Positions 28,180 through 36,170 of a DNA stretch of 64,000 bases are shown one piece after another (the stretch's first letter is position 1; each line of letters starts with the position of its first letter). This stretch comes from Corynebacterium sp. MSK008 (GTDB lineage: Bacteria; Actinomycetota; Actinomycetes; Mycobacteriales; Mycobacteriaceae). Both the position numbers and the translations under genes were made by a program. A model generated the notes under the pieces. It searched no databases. It worked only from the letters and a program-made list of their open reading frames with translations, and had not been told where the DNA came from. The DNA is taken from assembly GCF_030232585.1 (NCBI RefSeq), contig NZ_JASPJX010000006.1:62001-126000 (forward strand), read 5' to 3'.

Positions 28180-29070
28180 TTGTCGCCCGCGCAATACCGG
28201 AAATTGGAGCACCTGCAAGACAACGTGTGGGTGCTCACCGTGTACTCGCCGTCCATGGGCCGAGAGGTCGAAAACGAGCTGATCCTGCCCGCCGGCGGCC
28301 CGGAGAACACGGAACCGCGGCCCACGTACTACCTCCTCGGCGGCGCCGGAGGCGGCGAGAAAACTCCCTGGTGGAAGGACGGCGGCGCTGCCAAGTTCTT
28401 TGCGGACAAGCACGTCAACGTGGTCACCCCGCGCGGCTCCGTCGGCTCGCAGCAGGCGGACTGGGCGGATAAGGACCCCAAGCACGGTGTGTACAAGTGG
28501 ACCACGTACCTGACCAAGGAGCTGCCTCCGCTTATCGACGAGCACTTCCACGGCACCGGCCGCGATGCCATCGCTGGGCTTTCCATGTCGGGAGGACCGG
28601 CACTGCACATCGCGGCGATGGAGGACCGCTTCGTCGCCGCCGGCACGTACTCGTCGTGCCCGTCCACCACAGGGCTGGTGGGGCAGGCCTTCGCGTACGG
28701 CACCGTCAAGCAGTTCAAGGGCGACCCGTCGAGGATGTGGGGGCGGGCGTGGGACCGTGCGTGGGCGGCGCACTCGCCGGTGCGTAACGTCGACGACCTC
28801 AAGAGCAAGACGCTGTTCCTAACGGCCTCGCGCGGCCTGCCGTCAAAGTGGGACGTGCCGGTGGAAGACTCGCCGGAACCGCTGCTCGTGCCGGATGAGC
28901 AGCTGGCCTACACCTGCACCCTGCACTTCCTCTCCGAGGCGCGGCGCAAGGGGCTGAACCCTGACTGGTATGAGTTCGAAGAGGGCACCCACAACTACGG
29001 GCTGTTCCGCCGAGAATTGGTCGCAAGCTGGGACACGCTGGGGCCGGCGCTTGGCGTTTCTGGGCTCTAA
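28180..29070 (+). CDS. Second mycolyltransferase domain, in frame behind a TGA
   Basis: The 296 codons from a TTG at 28180 encode a full homologue of the upstream domain: YSPSMGREVENELILP, nucleophile GLSMSGG (Ser135 from the TTG), EGTHNYG and the shared TKELPPLIDEHFHGTG. It has no signal peptide, ribosome-binding site or convincing start codon. It is in the same frame as the upstream gene, separated only by TGA and one CAC codon. It may be the C-terminal half of a two-domain exported enzyme, now cut by a nonsense codon or reached by readthrough. No frameshift or further stop is seen. A cytoplasmic enzyme without signal would be out of reach of its substrate. Confidence 0.7.
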   Translation: MSPAQYRKLEHLQDNVWVLTVYSPSMGREVENELILPAGGPENTEPRPTYYLLGGAGGGEKTPWWKDGGAAKFFADKHVNVVTPRGSVGSQQADWADKDPKHGVYKWTTYLTKELPPLIDEHFHGTGRDAIAGLSMSGGPALHIAAMEDRFVAAGTYSSCPSTTGLVGQAFAYGTVKQFKGDPSRMWGRAWDRAWAAHSPVRNVDDLKSKTLFLTASRGLPSKWDVPVEDSPEPLLVPDEQLAYTCTLHFLSEARRKGLNPDWYEFEEGTHNYGLFRRELVASWDTLGPALGVSGL

Positions 29071-29134
29071 CCAGGCGATTTGTAGGTTTGTGGTAACGTC
29101 CTTTATCTTTAACAAGTCGCAAACAAGCGAGCGC

Positions 29135-29207
29135 GCCCCGTTCGTCTAGCGGCCTAGGACGTCGCCCTCTCACGGCGGTAACACGGGTTCAAATCCCGTA
29201 CGGGGTA
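29135..29207 (+). tRNA. tRNA-Glu (CTC), copy 2
   Basis: Identical over all 73 nt to the copy at 26807; the flanks differ. The two copies bracket the mycolyltransferase locus as direct repeats. Confidence 0.95.
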
Positions 29208-29215
29208 CACAGTAA

Positions 29216-29247
29216 GCCCCCGATCCGGACTTCGGGTCGGGGGTTTT
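29216..29247 (+). terminator. Terminator after tRNA-Glu copy 2
   Basis: CCCCCGA pairs with TCGGGGG, with CCG/CGG inside, followed by TTTT. Confidence 0.9.
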
Positions 29248-29255
29248 CGCATTGG

Positions 29256-29261
29256 TAGCCT
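29256..29261 (+). promoter_or_regulatory. -10 element for the PhzF gene
   Basis: TAGCCT, 6 nt before the GTG at 29268. Confidence 0.45.
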
Positions 29262-29267
29262 GAACCC

Positions 29268-30089
29268 GTGACCTCCCTGGAATTCTTTGAAATCGATGTC
29301 TTCGCCACCGATGCGTTCACCGGCAACCCGCTCGCCGTGATTTGCGGCGCGGACGGTTTGAGCGGCGAGCAGATGCAGCAGATTGCGTCGTGGACAAATT
29401 TCTCCGAGACGACGTTCCTGCTCGAACCCACCAATCCCGAGGCGGACTACCGCGTGCGCATCTTCACACCGGTGGAGGAGTACGCCTTCGCCGGGCACCC
29501 CACCCTCGGCACGGCGCGTGCGTGGCTGGAGCTCGGCAACACGCCACGCAACCAGGGCCGCGTGATCCAGGAGTGCGGCGTGGGCAACGTCGAGGTCCGC
29601 ATCGAGGGCGACTCCCTCGCGTTCGCCACCCCGCCGCTCAAGCGCGACGACCAGCTCTCGGATGAGGAAAAGGACGAGGTGTGCGACACCTTTGGCGTCG
29701 AGAAGCAATTGCTTGTCGATGCCGCCTTCGGCGACAACGGCCCCGGTTGGAAGCTGGCGCTGCTGGATGGACTGGATGCGCTGAGGGCGCTTAAGAAGCC
29801 GGCGGACAGCGACCTGAAGGTGGCGTTTGCGGCGCTGACGGGTGGGACGGATCCAGCCTATGAGCTGCGCGCGTTCACGCCGACGTTCGAAGACCCCGTG
29901 ACCGGCAGCGCTAACGGCGCGATGGCGCAGTGGCTACGCGGGCGGGGAGACGTGCCGGCGGAGTACACCGTCTCGCAGGGCACGGCGCTCGGGCGCGACG
30001 GGCGGGTGGAAATTGCCGACGACGGGGAGGAGATCTGGGTCGGTGGTCGCGCAAGGGTGAGGGTGCGCGGGACGATGGAGCTAGATTAG
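29268..30089 (+). CDS. PhzF-family isomerase/epimerase-like protein
   Basis: A 273-residue protein with the two-lobed diaminopimelate-epimerase-like fold of PhzF. Motifs are DVFATDAFTGNPLAV, the catalytic-Glu segment NFSETTFL, EYAFAGHPTLGTA and the second-lobe FEDPVTGSANGAMAQWL. Family members mostly have unknown substrates. The C-terminus (IWVGG..RVRVRGTMEL) is echoed by a remnant at 36084. GTG start after a -10 hexamer. Confidence 0.85.
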   Translation: MTSLEFFEIDVFATDAFTGNPLAVICGADGLSGEQMQQIASWTNFSETTFLLEPTNPEADYRVRIFTPVEEYAFAGHPTLGTARAWLELGNTPRNQGRVIQECGVGNVEVRIEGDSLAFATPPLKRDDQLSDEEKDEVCDTFGVEKQLLVDAAFGDNGPGWKLALLDGLDALRALKKPADSDLKVAFAALTGGTDPAYELRAFTPTFEDPVTGSANGAMAQWLRGRGDVPAEYTVSQGTALGRDGRVEIADDGEEIWVGGRARVRVRGTMELD

Positions 30090-30169
30090 AACAAGAGTGC
30101 GAGTGGTGGGGTGGCGATGTCGGCGGCGTTCGTATCGTGTGAAGCGTTCCCGACAGAAAGGGGTCTGGC

Positions 30170-30745
30170 ATGACCAACGCTCCCGTCGCGTCCCCGCGAC
30201 TCATCAAAGCAATTAACACCGCAGCGTGGGCGCACCGCGACCATGTGCGCAAAGGCACCGACATACCGTACGTCTCCCACGTATATGGAGTGATGCACCT
30301 CGTCTCCCAGGTCACCGATGACGAGGATGTGCTCATCGCGGCGCTGTTCCACGACATTTTGGAGGACGTGCCCGAGGAATACAGCGCCGAGCGCATGGGC
30401 GAGGAGTTCGGTGACCGGGTGGTGGAGCTGGTGCGCGGAGTGACCAAGGACAGCTCGCTTTCCAGCTGGCAGGACCGCTCGGACGCGTACTTGGCGCACC
30501 TACGTGAGGCGGACGACGGCAGTGTGCTCATCTCCGCCGCCGACAAGCTGCACAACCTACTGTCCATCCACGCGGACCTGGATGAGCTGGGCGATGAACT
30601 GTGGGCCCGGTTCAACTCCGGCAAGGAGCGTCAGTTGTGGTGGTACCGCTCCGTGGCGGACTTGGTGCAGGAACGGCTGCCCGGCAACCCGCTCGGCGAG
30701 GAACTGGCGCGTCAGGTGGAGCGGCTGGAGGCCCGCGGAGCATAA
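30170..30745 (+). CDS. HD-domain phosphohydrolase
   Basis: A 191-residue cytoplasmic protein. Metal ligands fit the HD pattern of SpoT/MESH1-like hydrolases: His in YVSHVYGVMHL, His-Asp in ALFHDILEDVPEE and Asp in ISAADKLHNL. No synthetase, TGS or ACT domain follows, so it could be a small nucleotide hydrolase; the substrate is unproven. AAAGGGG lies 6 nt before the ATG. The next gene's -10 overlaps its stop. Confidence 0.75.
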   Translation: MTNAPVASPRLIKAINTAAWAHRDHVRKGTDIPYVSHVYGVMHLVSQVTDDEDVLIAALFHDILEDVPEEYSAERMGEEFGDRVVELVRGVTKDSSLSSWQDRSDAYLAHLREADDGSVLISAADKLHNLLSIHADLDELGDELWARFNSGKERQLWWYRSVADLVQERLPGNPLGEELARQVERLEARGA

Positions 30746-30748
30746 GCT
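30743..30748 (+). promoter_or_regulatory. -10 element for the FAD/NAD(P)-binding protein
   Basis: TAAGCT, 7 nt before the ATG at 30756. Confidence 0.4.
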
Positions 30749-30755
30749 GGGGCGC

Positions 30756-32201
30756 ATGGAAAATTCGGTGATGAAGGTAGCGATTATCGGCGCCGGCCCG
30801 CGTGGCCTGTGGGCGGCAGAAGAGCTCATGGAACGGGCACGGCAACGAGACGCGGCTATGGACGTGACAGTGTTCGACGCCAAGCCGCTGGAGGAATCCT
30901 CCGCGCCCGGAGCGTTTCGCGATTCGGTTCCGGAGGAATTCATCCTCAACGCACCGAAATCAATTGTGGAGACGAAGCTCGGGCCGCTCGACCCGAATGA
31001 CGAGCTCCCCGGCGACTTTCCCAGCCGGTGGCACGTTGGTGAGCACCTTGATAAGTCGTGGCGCGCGCTCGAGAAGAATCTGCCGCAGCGCTGCAGTCTC
31101 ACGCACCGGGTGGAAAACATCGAGATGGTCGAGCCCACCGATGCCGGAGTGGAGGTGCTCGGCGAGCACTTCGACGAGGTGCTCATGGTGACCGGGCATG
31201 CGCATGACTGGCCCGGTTCGCTTGCACATGCGGACCTCGGGGAGCTGCAGGTAGTGGCACCTGTATACCCGGCTTCAAACATGGACACGGTGGGCCCGGA
31301 CGATGTGGCGTTGGTCCGCGGCGCGGCGCTGACCTTCATCGATGTGGTGAAGTACGCCGACGCAAAAGTCTTCTATCCGGTGACACGGTCGGGGCGCTTC
31401 ATGGAGGTCAAGGCGTATCTCGAGGGCGAGGCGAAGAAAGAAGCTGAGCCGTATATCGAGGCAGCCTCGCAGAAGATCCTCGAATGCGAAAGCCTCGACG
31501 AGCTGGAGAACATCCTCGCGGACTGCGCCACGGAGCTGCTCCGTATCGCCGGCGGTGACGGCGGGGAAGAGGAGATCCGGAAGGTGTTGCGCGGTGAGGA
31601 CTTCACCGGTGATCCGGTGGCAGAGCTTCGCGCATCCGTAGAGGCGGCGCGCGGGGAGCGCCCGTGGACACCCGCGCTCGCAGTGGCGCTTGCGTTCCGC
31701 GACACCTACGACGCGGTGATCGACCGAGCCTCCTACGGCGGGCGCCACACCCTGGGCGGGAAGGACTTCGACGCGTTCGTTTCCACCCTGGAGCGCGTCG
31801 GCTTCGGCCCACCGGTGGAGTCCGCGCAGATCATGCTCGAGCTTCTCGACGAAGGCCGGATTCGCACCGAGCTAATCGCCCGCGGCGAGGAGGATCTCCG
31901 TGACCTGGCCGACGAGGTTGGCGCGACTGTCGTCATCGACGCGGTGCAGGCACCGCCCGGGATTGTCGAGGGCACGCTGGTGGGCAACCTGGTGGAGGCC
32001 GGAATTGGCCTGCGCTACGCCGACACGAATGCGCTGCACGTGAAGCCGGACGCTACGTTGGTCGGGCAAGCTCACCTCGCAGCCGCTGGCCGCATGAACG
32101 AAGGACTAGTGCTCGGCCATGACACGCTGAAGCGCACCAAGCAGCACGGCATTGATCGCTGGGCAGACCGTGTGAGCGCCGCTGCGGCGGAACGCAAGTA
32201 G
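30756..32201 (+). CDS. FAD/NAD(P)-binding protein (NAD_binding_9 type)
   Basis: A 481-residue protein. The dinucleotide-binding motif GAGPRGLWAAEEL lies at residues 10-22, followed by a second-strand FDAKPLEE and EEFILNAPKS, as in NAD_binding_9 proteins. The central part is helical and hydrophilic; a C-terminal GIGLRYADTNALHVKPDATL likely completes the FAD site. Substrate and partner are unknown. A start at 30771 (MKVAIIGAG) is possible, but 30756 has the -10 hexamer 7 nt upstream. Confidence 0.75.
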   Translation: MENSVMKVAIIGAGPRGLWAAEELMERARQRDAAMDVTVFDAKPLEESSAPGAFRDSVPEEFILNAPKSIVETKLGPLDPNDELPGDFPSRWHVGEHLDKSWRALEKNLPQRCSLTHRVENIEMVEPTDAGVEVLGEHFDEVLMVTGHAHDWPGSLAHADLGELQVVAPVYPASNMDTVGPDDVALVRGAALTFIDVVKYADAKVFYPVTRSGRFMEVKAYLEGEAKKEAEPYIEAASQKILECESLDELENILADCATELLRIAGGDGGEEEIRKVLRGEDFTGDPVAELRASVEAARGERPWTPALAVALAFRDTYDAVIDRASYGGRHTLGGKDFDAFVSTLERVGFGPPVESAQIMLELLDEGRIRTELIARGEEDLRDLADEVGATVVIDAVQAPPGIVEGTLVGNLVEAGIGLRYADTNALHVKPDATLVGQAHLAAAGRMNEGLVLGHDTLKRTKQHGIDRWADRVSAAAAERK

Positions 32202-32222
32202 CGGCTGCTGAAAAACGCAGAA

Positions 32223-32257
32223 CCCGCCGCGGCGATCCAGCAGATCGCGTTGGCGGG
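32223..32257. terminator. Terminator between convergent genes
   Basis: CCCGCC/GGCGGG outer stem and GCGATC/GATCGC inner stem. It serves the FAD protein gene and/or the metallophosphatase. Confidence 0.7.
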
Positions 32258-32271
32258 CCGTTGATCGTGCG

Positions 32272-34251
32272 TTAGATGTTGAACTGCTTGCGGATGTCCT
32301 GAATCCACTGCGGGTGGACGTAGGACAGCGCCGCGAAGATCGCACCCAGGACGGCGATCAGGATCGCCAGGACCGTGAGGATGATGCCACCGGTGCTGCT
32401 ACCGGACACGCTGCCCGCAGCGTCCTTGCCGGTGTTATCCACGTCCGAATCCTCAGCCGGCTCCTGCGGCTCAGCGTTCTTGGTGATGGTCTTGGTGACC
32501 GTGGTGGGCACCGTCTTGACCTTCTCCACGACCTTGGTCTCCGGGGCGGTCTGCGTCGACGTCTCGGTCACCGTGGCGGTACCGACGGAGGTGACGGTGG
32601 TGACCTCCGGCTCAGCGTTCTTCGTGATGGTGGTCGGCACCTCAACCGTGGAGGTCTCGGTGACGGTTTCCTTCACCGTCGTCGGCACAGTCTTGGTCTT
32701 CTCTACCGTCTTGGTGGCAGGCGTAGTCTCCACGGACGTCTCAGTCACCGTTGCCGTACCGACAGAAGTCTTGGTGGTGGTGACCAGCTTCTCCGAGGTC
32801 TGCGTCGTGGTCACGACCTCCGTTGCCGGCTTCTGCTCGGTGGTCGGTTTCTGCTCGGTGGTCGGCTTGGTGGTCTCTTCCGGGTTTTCCACCGGCCTCT
32901 GTGCGTCCTTCTTCTGCAGCGTGACCTGGTCCACCACGTACGGGGTGTTGATGTTGTAGGTGGTCAGCTTCAGCTCGGTCGGGGAGACGTTGATGTTGGT
33001 GTAGTCCGGGTTGTAATCCTGGCGCCAACGCGCGGTGGTGTTGTGTGCCAGGTCGCGGGCACGTTCCTCGCGCACGTGCGGGTGGGTCTCTCCGAATTTG
33101 TCCTGGAAGTCGTAGTACTTGCCGCCGGTGGCGGTGGTGGAGGTGAGGTAGAGCACCTCGCCGTCCTCCGGGATCAGCACGTCTCCGGATTTGGCGGCGC
33201 CCTCGGGGATCACCGGGTCGAAGCCGTTCATCAGGTGGGTGCGGGTGTAGATGTGGTCGTGGCCGCTCAATACCAGGTCCACGCCGGCCTCGGACAGCTT
33301 CGGCGTGAGCTGCTCGCGCAGACGCACCACGTCGGAGTCGGTGTAGTGGGTGCCTTGGGAGAACGGTGCCTGGTGGATGCCAACGATCACCCAGTCCGCG
33401 TCGGCGCCGTTGGAGGCGATGGTGTCGTTGACGAACTGCGCGTGCGCATCAATGTCGGCGGCATCCGAGCGGTTGCCGTCGAGGCCGATGAATAGCACGT
33501 TGTTGTAGTTAAAGAAGTAGTTGGCGGTTTCGCCGACCTCGTTGGGAAGGAAATAAGTGTCCTGGAAGTGGCGGTCCGGGGCGTAGGTTTCGTGGTTGCC
33601 CTTCAGCACCGCCAAGCGGTACTTCTGCAGGGCCTCCGGAGCGGTGAACTCCTCGAGTTGCTTCACCGGTGCGCCCCAGCCCTCGGCCTGGTCGCCCAGG
33701 TGCATGAGGAATGCGGAATCCGGGTGCTCGCCGGTGGCGACGTTGACGGCCTTGTTCCAGGCGGCGGACTGTTCGGCAATCTTGGCGCCTACGCCAATCT
33801 GAGCATCCGCCATGGCGAGGAAGTTCCAGGTGTCGGAATCGGCACCGGTGGTGAAGGTGCGCTGCTCGCTCCAACCGCGGCGCTCGCTGCCTACGCGGTA
33901 GACGTAATCGGTGTCCGGCTCCAGGTCCGTCATAGTGGCCTCGTGCGGGTAAAACACGGCGGCGTTGTAGGGTCCACGCGGGGATTCGACGCTGGTGACG
34001 TCACTCGGGTTGTCTGCTGGCCAGTACTCCAGATACTGCAGCTCGTTGGTCTTGGATTGCCAGGCCAAGTTTGCCTCGGTGGCGTCGGAACCGATGCCGA
34101 GCACAATGCGGCTGATCTTGGTGTTGACCGCTTCGTCCTGGGCGGTGGCGTCAACGGCAACGGTAATCGGTGCAAACAGTGAGACAACGACGGCGGCGGC
34201 GACAGCGTTGCGGCGGTGGGAACGGTGGGGCTGGGAACGCAGGAGAGTCAT
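32272..34251 (-). CDS. Cell-surface metallophosphatase with Thr-rich stalk and C-terminal anchor
   Basis: A 659-residue protein. Order: signal peptide (about 1-38), a fibronectin-like purple-acid-phosphatase N-domain, then a calcineurin-like phosphoesterase with MADAQIG, MHLGDQAEG, LKGNHETY, VGIHQAPF and LSGHDHIYTR. The next 160 or so residues are Thr/Val/Glu-rich with two copies of TSVGTATVTETS, each followed by a KTVPTTV segment. A transmembrane helix and basic tail end the protein. It likely releases phosphate at the cell surface. It is divergent from phoD with a shared 136-bp control region. Confidence 0.85.
   Translation of the reverse strand: MTLLRSQPHRSHRRNAVAAAVVVSLFAPITVAVDATAQDEAVNTKISRIVLGIGSDATEANLAWQSKTNELQYLEYWPADNPSDVTSVESPRGPYNAAVFYPHEATMTDLEPDTDYVYRVGSERRGWSEQRTFTTGADSDTWNFLAMADAQIGVGAKIAEQSAAWNKAVNVATGEHPDSAFLMHLGDQAEGWGAPVKQLEEFTAPEALQKYRLAVLKGNHETYAPDRHFQDTYFLPNEVGETANYFFNYNNVLFIGLDGNRSDAADIDAHAQFVNDTIASNGADADWVIVGIHQAPFSQGTHYTDSDVVRLREQLTPKLSEAGVDLVLSGHDHIYTRTHLMNGFDPVIPEGAAKSGDVLIPEDGEVLYLTSTTATGGKYYDFQDKFGETHPHVREERARDLAHNTTARWRQDYNPDYTNINVSPTELKLTTYNINTPYVVDQVTLQKKDAQRPVENPEETTKPTTEQKPTTEQKPATEVVTTTQTSEKLVTTTKTSVGTATVTETSVETTPATKTVEKTKTVPTTVKETVTETSTVEVPTTITKNAEPEVTTVTSVGTATVTETSTQTAPETKVVEKVKTVPTTVTKTITKNAEPQEPAEDSDVDNTGKDAAGSVSGSSTGGIILTVLAILIAVLGAIFAALSYVHPQWIQDIRKQFNI
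32461..32790 (-). repeat. Imperfect tandem repeats in the phosphatase stalk
   Basis: Two copies of a unit of about 50-60 codons begin with TSVGTATVTETS and share KTVPTTV and TITKNAEP. They form the extended stalk before the membrane anchor and are a likely site of length variation. Confidence 0.7.
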
Positions 34252-34308
34252 GCTTGCCCACTTAAATCACCCGCTTTTAACAGGCGGTTACAAGTGATTA
34301 GACACCTT

Positions 34309-34336
34309 GGTGAATTGAGGGTGAATATCGGGTGAC
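34309..34336. promoter_or_regulatory. Response-regulator-like direct repeats between two phosphatase genes
   Basis: GGTGAA at 34309 and 34320 and GGTGAC at 34331: three hexamers spaced exactly 11 bp apart. OmpR-family regulators such as PhoR of the corynebacterial phosphate-starvation system bind such repeats. An imperfect AATCAC/GTGATT dyad lies at 34265-34299. Confidence 0.55.
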
Positions 34337-34387
34337 ATCGAGCTGCTGTCCTTGCGCAGTGCTTAGGGCTGGTTGAAAGTAAGCTGC

Positions 34388-36082
34388 ATGAGCTCAAAGT
34401 TCCGTGTCAATCGTCGTGTTTTCCTGCAAACTGTCGCAGCGGCAGCCGCCGTAACCGTCATCGGTACCGGTGGCGCTTACGCCGCACGGCGCGGCACAGT
34501 GGCCACCCCGGAAGTGCCGACCCCGGCAAGCGAGTGGGACCTGCCTTTTCTGCATGGCGTCGCTTCCGGCGATCCGCTGCCGGACCGCGTGGTCCTGTGG
34601 ACCCGCGTGACCCCGTCGCGCGAGGCGCTGCCGGGTTCCGGCTTGGGAGAGGCCGTGGAGGTGGAGTGGCAGATCGACACTGCGGAGGATTTTGCAAACC
34701 CGCAGACGGGCACCGTGACCACCTCGGCGGATTCGGACCATACCGTCCACGTCGACCCGGACGGACTGGAGCCGGCGACAGAGTACTTCTACCGCTTCGT
34801 CGTCACAAGCGGCGAGTTCGAGGGCGCGACCTCCCCAGTCGGCCGCACGCTCACGGCGCCGGAGGCTGACGCAAGCGTGGACAACCTCAACCTGGCCATC
34901 GCCTCGTGTGCGAACTGGGAGTCCGGCTTCTTCGCGGCGTACGGCGACATGGCGCAGCGCGCCCGCGCCGGCGAGATCGACCACGTGGTCTTCCTCGGCG
35001 ACTACATCTACGAGTACCCGACCGGCGAGTACGCAGGTAAGAGCGGTGTCGCGCGCATGCACCATCCGGAGTGGGAGATCACGACGCTGGAGGACTACCG
35101 TCAGCGCCACGGCCGCTACCGCACGGACTTCAACCTGCAGGCCGCGCACGCGGCGTGCCCGTGGATTGTCATCTGGGACGACCACGAAACGGCGAACAAC
35201 AGCTGGCTCGAAGGCGCGGAGAACCACACGGACGGCCGTGTGGAGGGCGAGTGGCCGGAACGCTTGAGTGCCGCGAAGCAGGCCTACTTTGAGTGGCTGC
35301 CGGTGCGCGCGCGGTTCGAGGGCGAGGAGCAGCTGCTGTACCGCAGCTTCACGTTCGGCGACTTGGCGCAGCTGACCATGATGGACCTGCGCACCTACCG
35401 CGATGCGGAGACCACCGGTGCGAACTTCGCCAACGATGACCGCACGATGCTGGGGAATACACAGTTCGATTGGGTGGCGCAGCAGCTGCAGGAGTCCACG
35501 GCCCGGTGGGATGTGTTGGGCAACTCGGTGATGGTCTCGCCGATGCGATTTGCCACCATCCCGGACAATGAGAAGGCCAACATCGCTGCCGGTTACATGA
35601 AGGAGCGCGCGACGGGCATCGCGGTGAACTCGGATCAGTGGGACGGCTACGCCGCGGAGCGCGACCGCCTGCTCACCATGTTGGATGAGCAGGAGTCGAA
35701 CGCGCTGTTCCTCACCGGCGACATCCACTCGGAGTGGGCGAACTCGATCGCCTCGCCGTCCGGCTTCGGCGAGATCGGCTGCGAGATGGTCACCACCTCA
35801 ATCTCCGCGCCCAACGTGGACGAGATCCTGACCACCGCGTTCGGCACGTACCACAAGGAGGACAACTCCACGTCGTTGCTGGTGGAGCAGACAATTCGGG
35901 ATGCTAACCCGTGGGTCAGCCACATCGATTTCGACGCGCACGGCTACGGCGTGGCCAGCATCCACCGCGATTACGTCGACATGCTCTACTACCGCGTCTC
36001 GGACGTGGAGGACCCGGACGCTTCCGTCAGCTTGGGCGAGAAGCGCCAGTGGCGCATCGGCGAGGGGTTCGTCGAAGCATAA
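34388..36082 (+). CDS. phoD: Alkaline phosphatase D, Tat-exported
   Basis: A 564-residue protein. A twin-arginine signal (NRRVFLQ, residues 8-14) directs folded export. PhoD N-domain is followed by the catalytic domain: SCANWESG, VFLGDYIYEY, IVIWDDHETANNSW and LFLTGDIHSEWANS supply metal ligands. It hydrolyses phosphomonoesters or diesters outside the membrane to supply phosphate. The ATG at 34388 puts the twin-arginine motif at the usual position. It is divergent from the metallophosphatase, with GGTGAA repeats between. Confidence 0.93.
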   Translation: MSSKFRVNRRVFLQTVAAAAAVTVIGTGGAYAARRGTVATPEVPTPASEWDLPFLHGVASGDPLPDRVVLWTRVTPSREALPGSGLGEAVEVEWQIDTAEDFANPQTGTVTTSADSDHTVHVDPDGLEPATEYFYRFVVTSGEFEGATSPVGRTLTAPEADASVDNLNLAIASCANWESGFFAAYGDMAQRARAGEIDHVVFLGDYIYEYPTGEYAGKSGVARMHHPEWEITTLEDYRQRHGRYRTDFNLQAAHAACPWIVIWDDHETANNSWLEGAENHTDGRVEGEWPERLSAAKQAYFEWLPVRARFEGEEQLLYRSFTFGDLAQLTMMDLRTYRDAETTGANFANDDRTMLGNTQFDWVAQQLQESTARWDVLGNSVMVSPMRFATIPDNEKANIAAGYMKERATGIAVNSDQWDGYAAERDRLLTMLDEQESNALFLTGDIHSEWANSIASPSGFGEIGCEMVTTSISAPNVDEILTTAFGTYHKEDNSTSLLVEQTIRDANPWVSHIDFDAHGYGVASIHRDYVDMLYYRVSDVEDPDASVSLGEKRQWRIGEGFVEA

Positions 36083-36083
36083 T

Positions 36084-36161
36084 CTGCTTATCGACGACGG
36101 CCGCGACATCTGGGTGGGCGGGCTGGTCACCGCGCGCGTGCGCGGCACCATCGAGCTGTAG
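36084..36161 (+). pseudogene. C-terminal remnant of a PhzF-family gene
   Basis: Twenty-five codons plus TAG directly after phoD match the C-terminus of the intact PhzF protein at 29268: DDGRDIWVGG and VRGTIEL against DDGEEIWVGG and VRGTMEL. Nothing upstream continues the family, since phoD occupies that DNA. It appears to be the stub of a second PhzF gene left by deletion. Confidence 0.6.
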
Positions 36162-36170
36162 GCGGGCGGC

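Noticed and set aside
28180-28182. TTG at 28180 as a genuine start codon of an independent enzyme
   Set aside because: No ribosome-binding site, no export signal, and frame continuity with the upstream gene makes an interrupted or readthrough protein more likely. Kept only as the coordinate for the open stretch.
28173-28201. TTGACA just after the mycolyltransferase stop as promoter of the second domain
   Set aside because: No acceptable -10 lies at 16-18 bp (TACCGG and ACCGGA only), and no start codon with a ribosome-binding site follows.
26807-29207. An integrative island with attL/attR at the tRNA-Glu genes
   Set aside because: No integrase, excisionase or phage gene is present, and whole tRNA genes rather than 3' fragments are repeated. 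Retained only as a rearrangement hypothesis.
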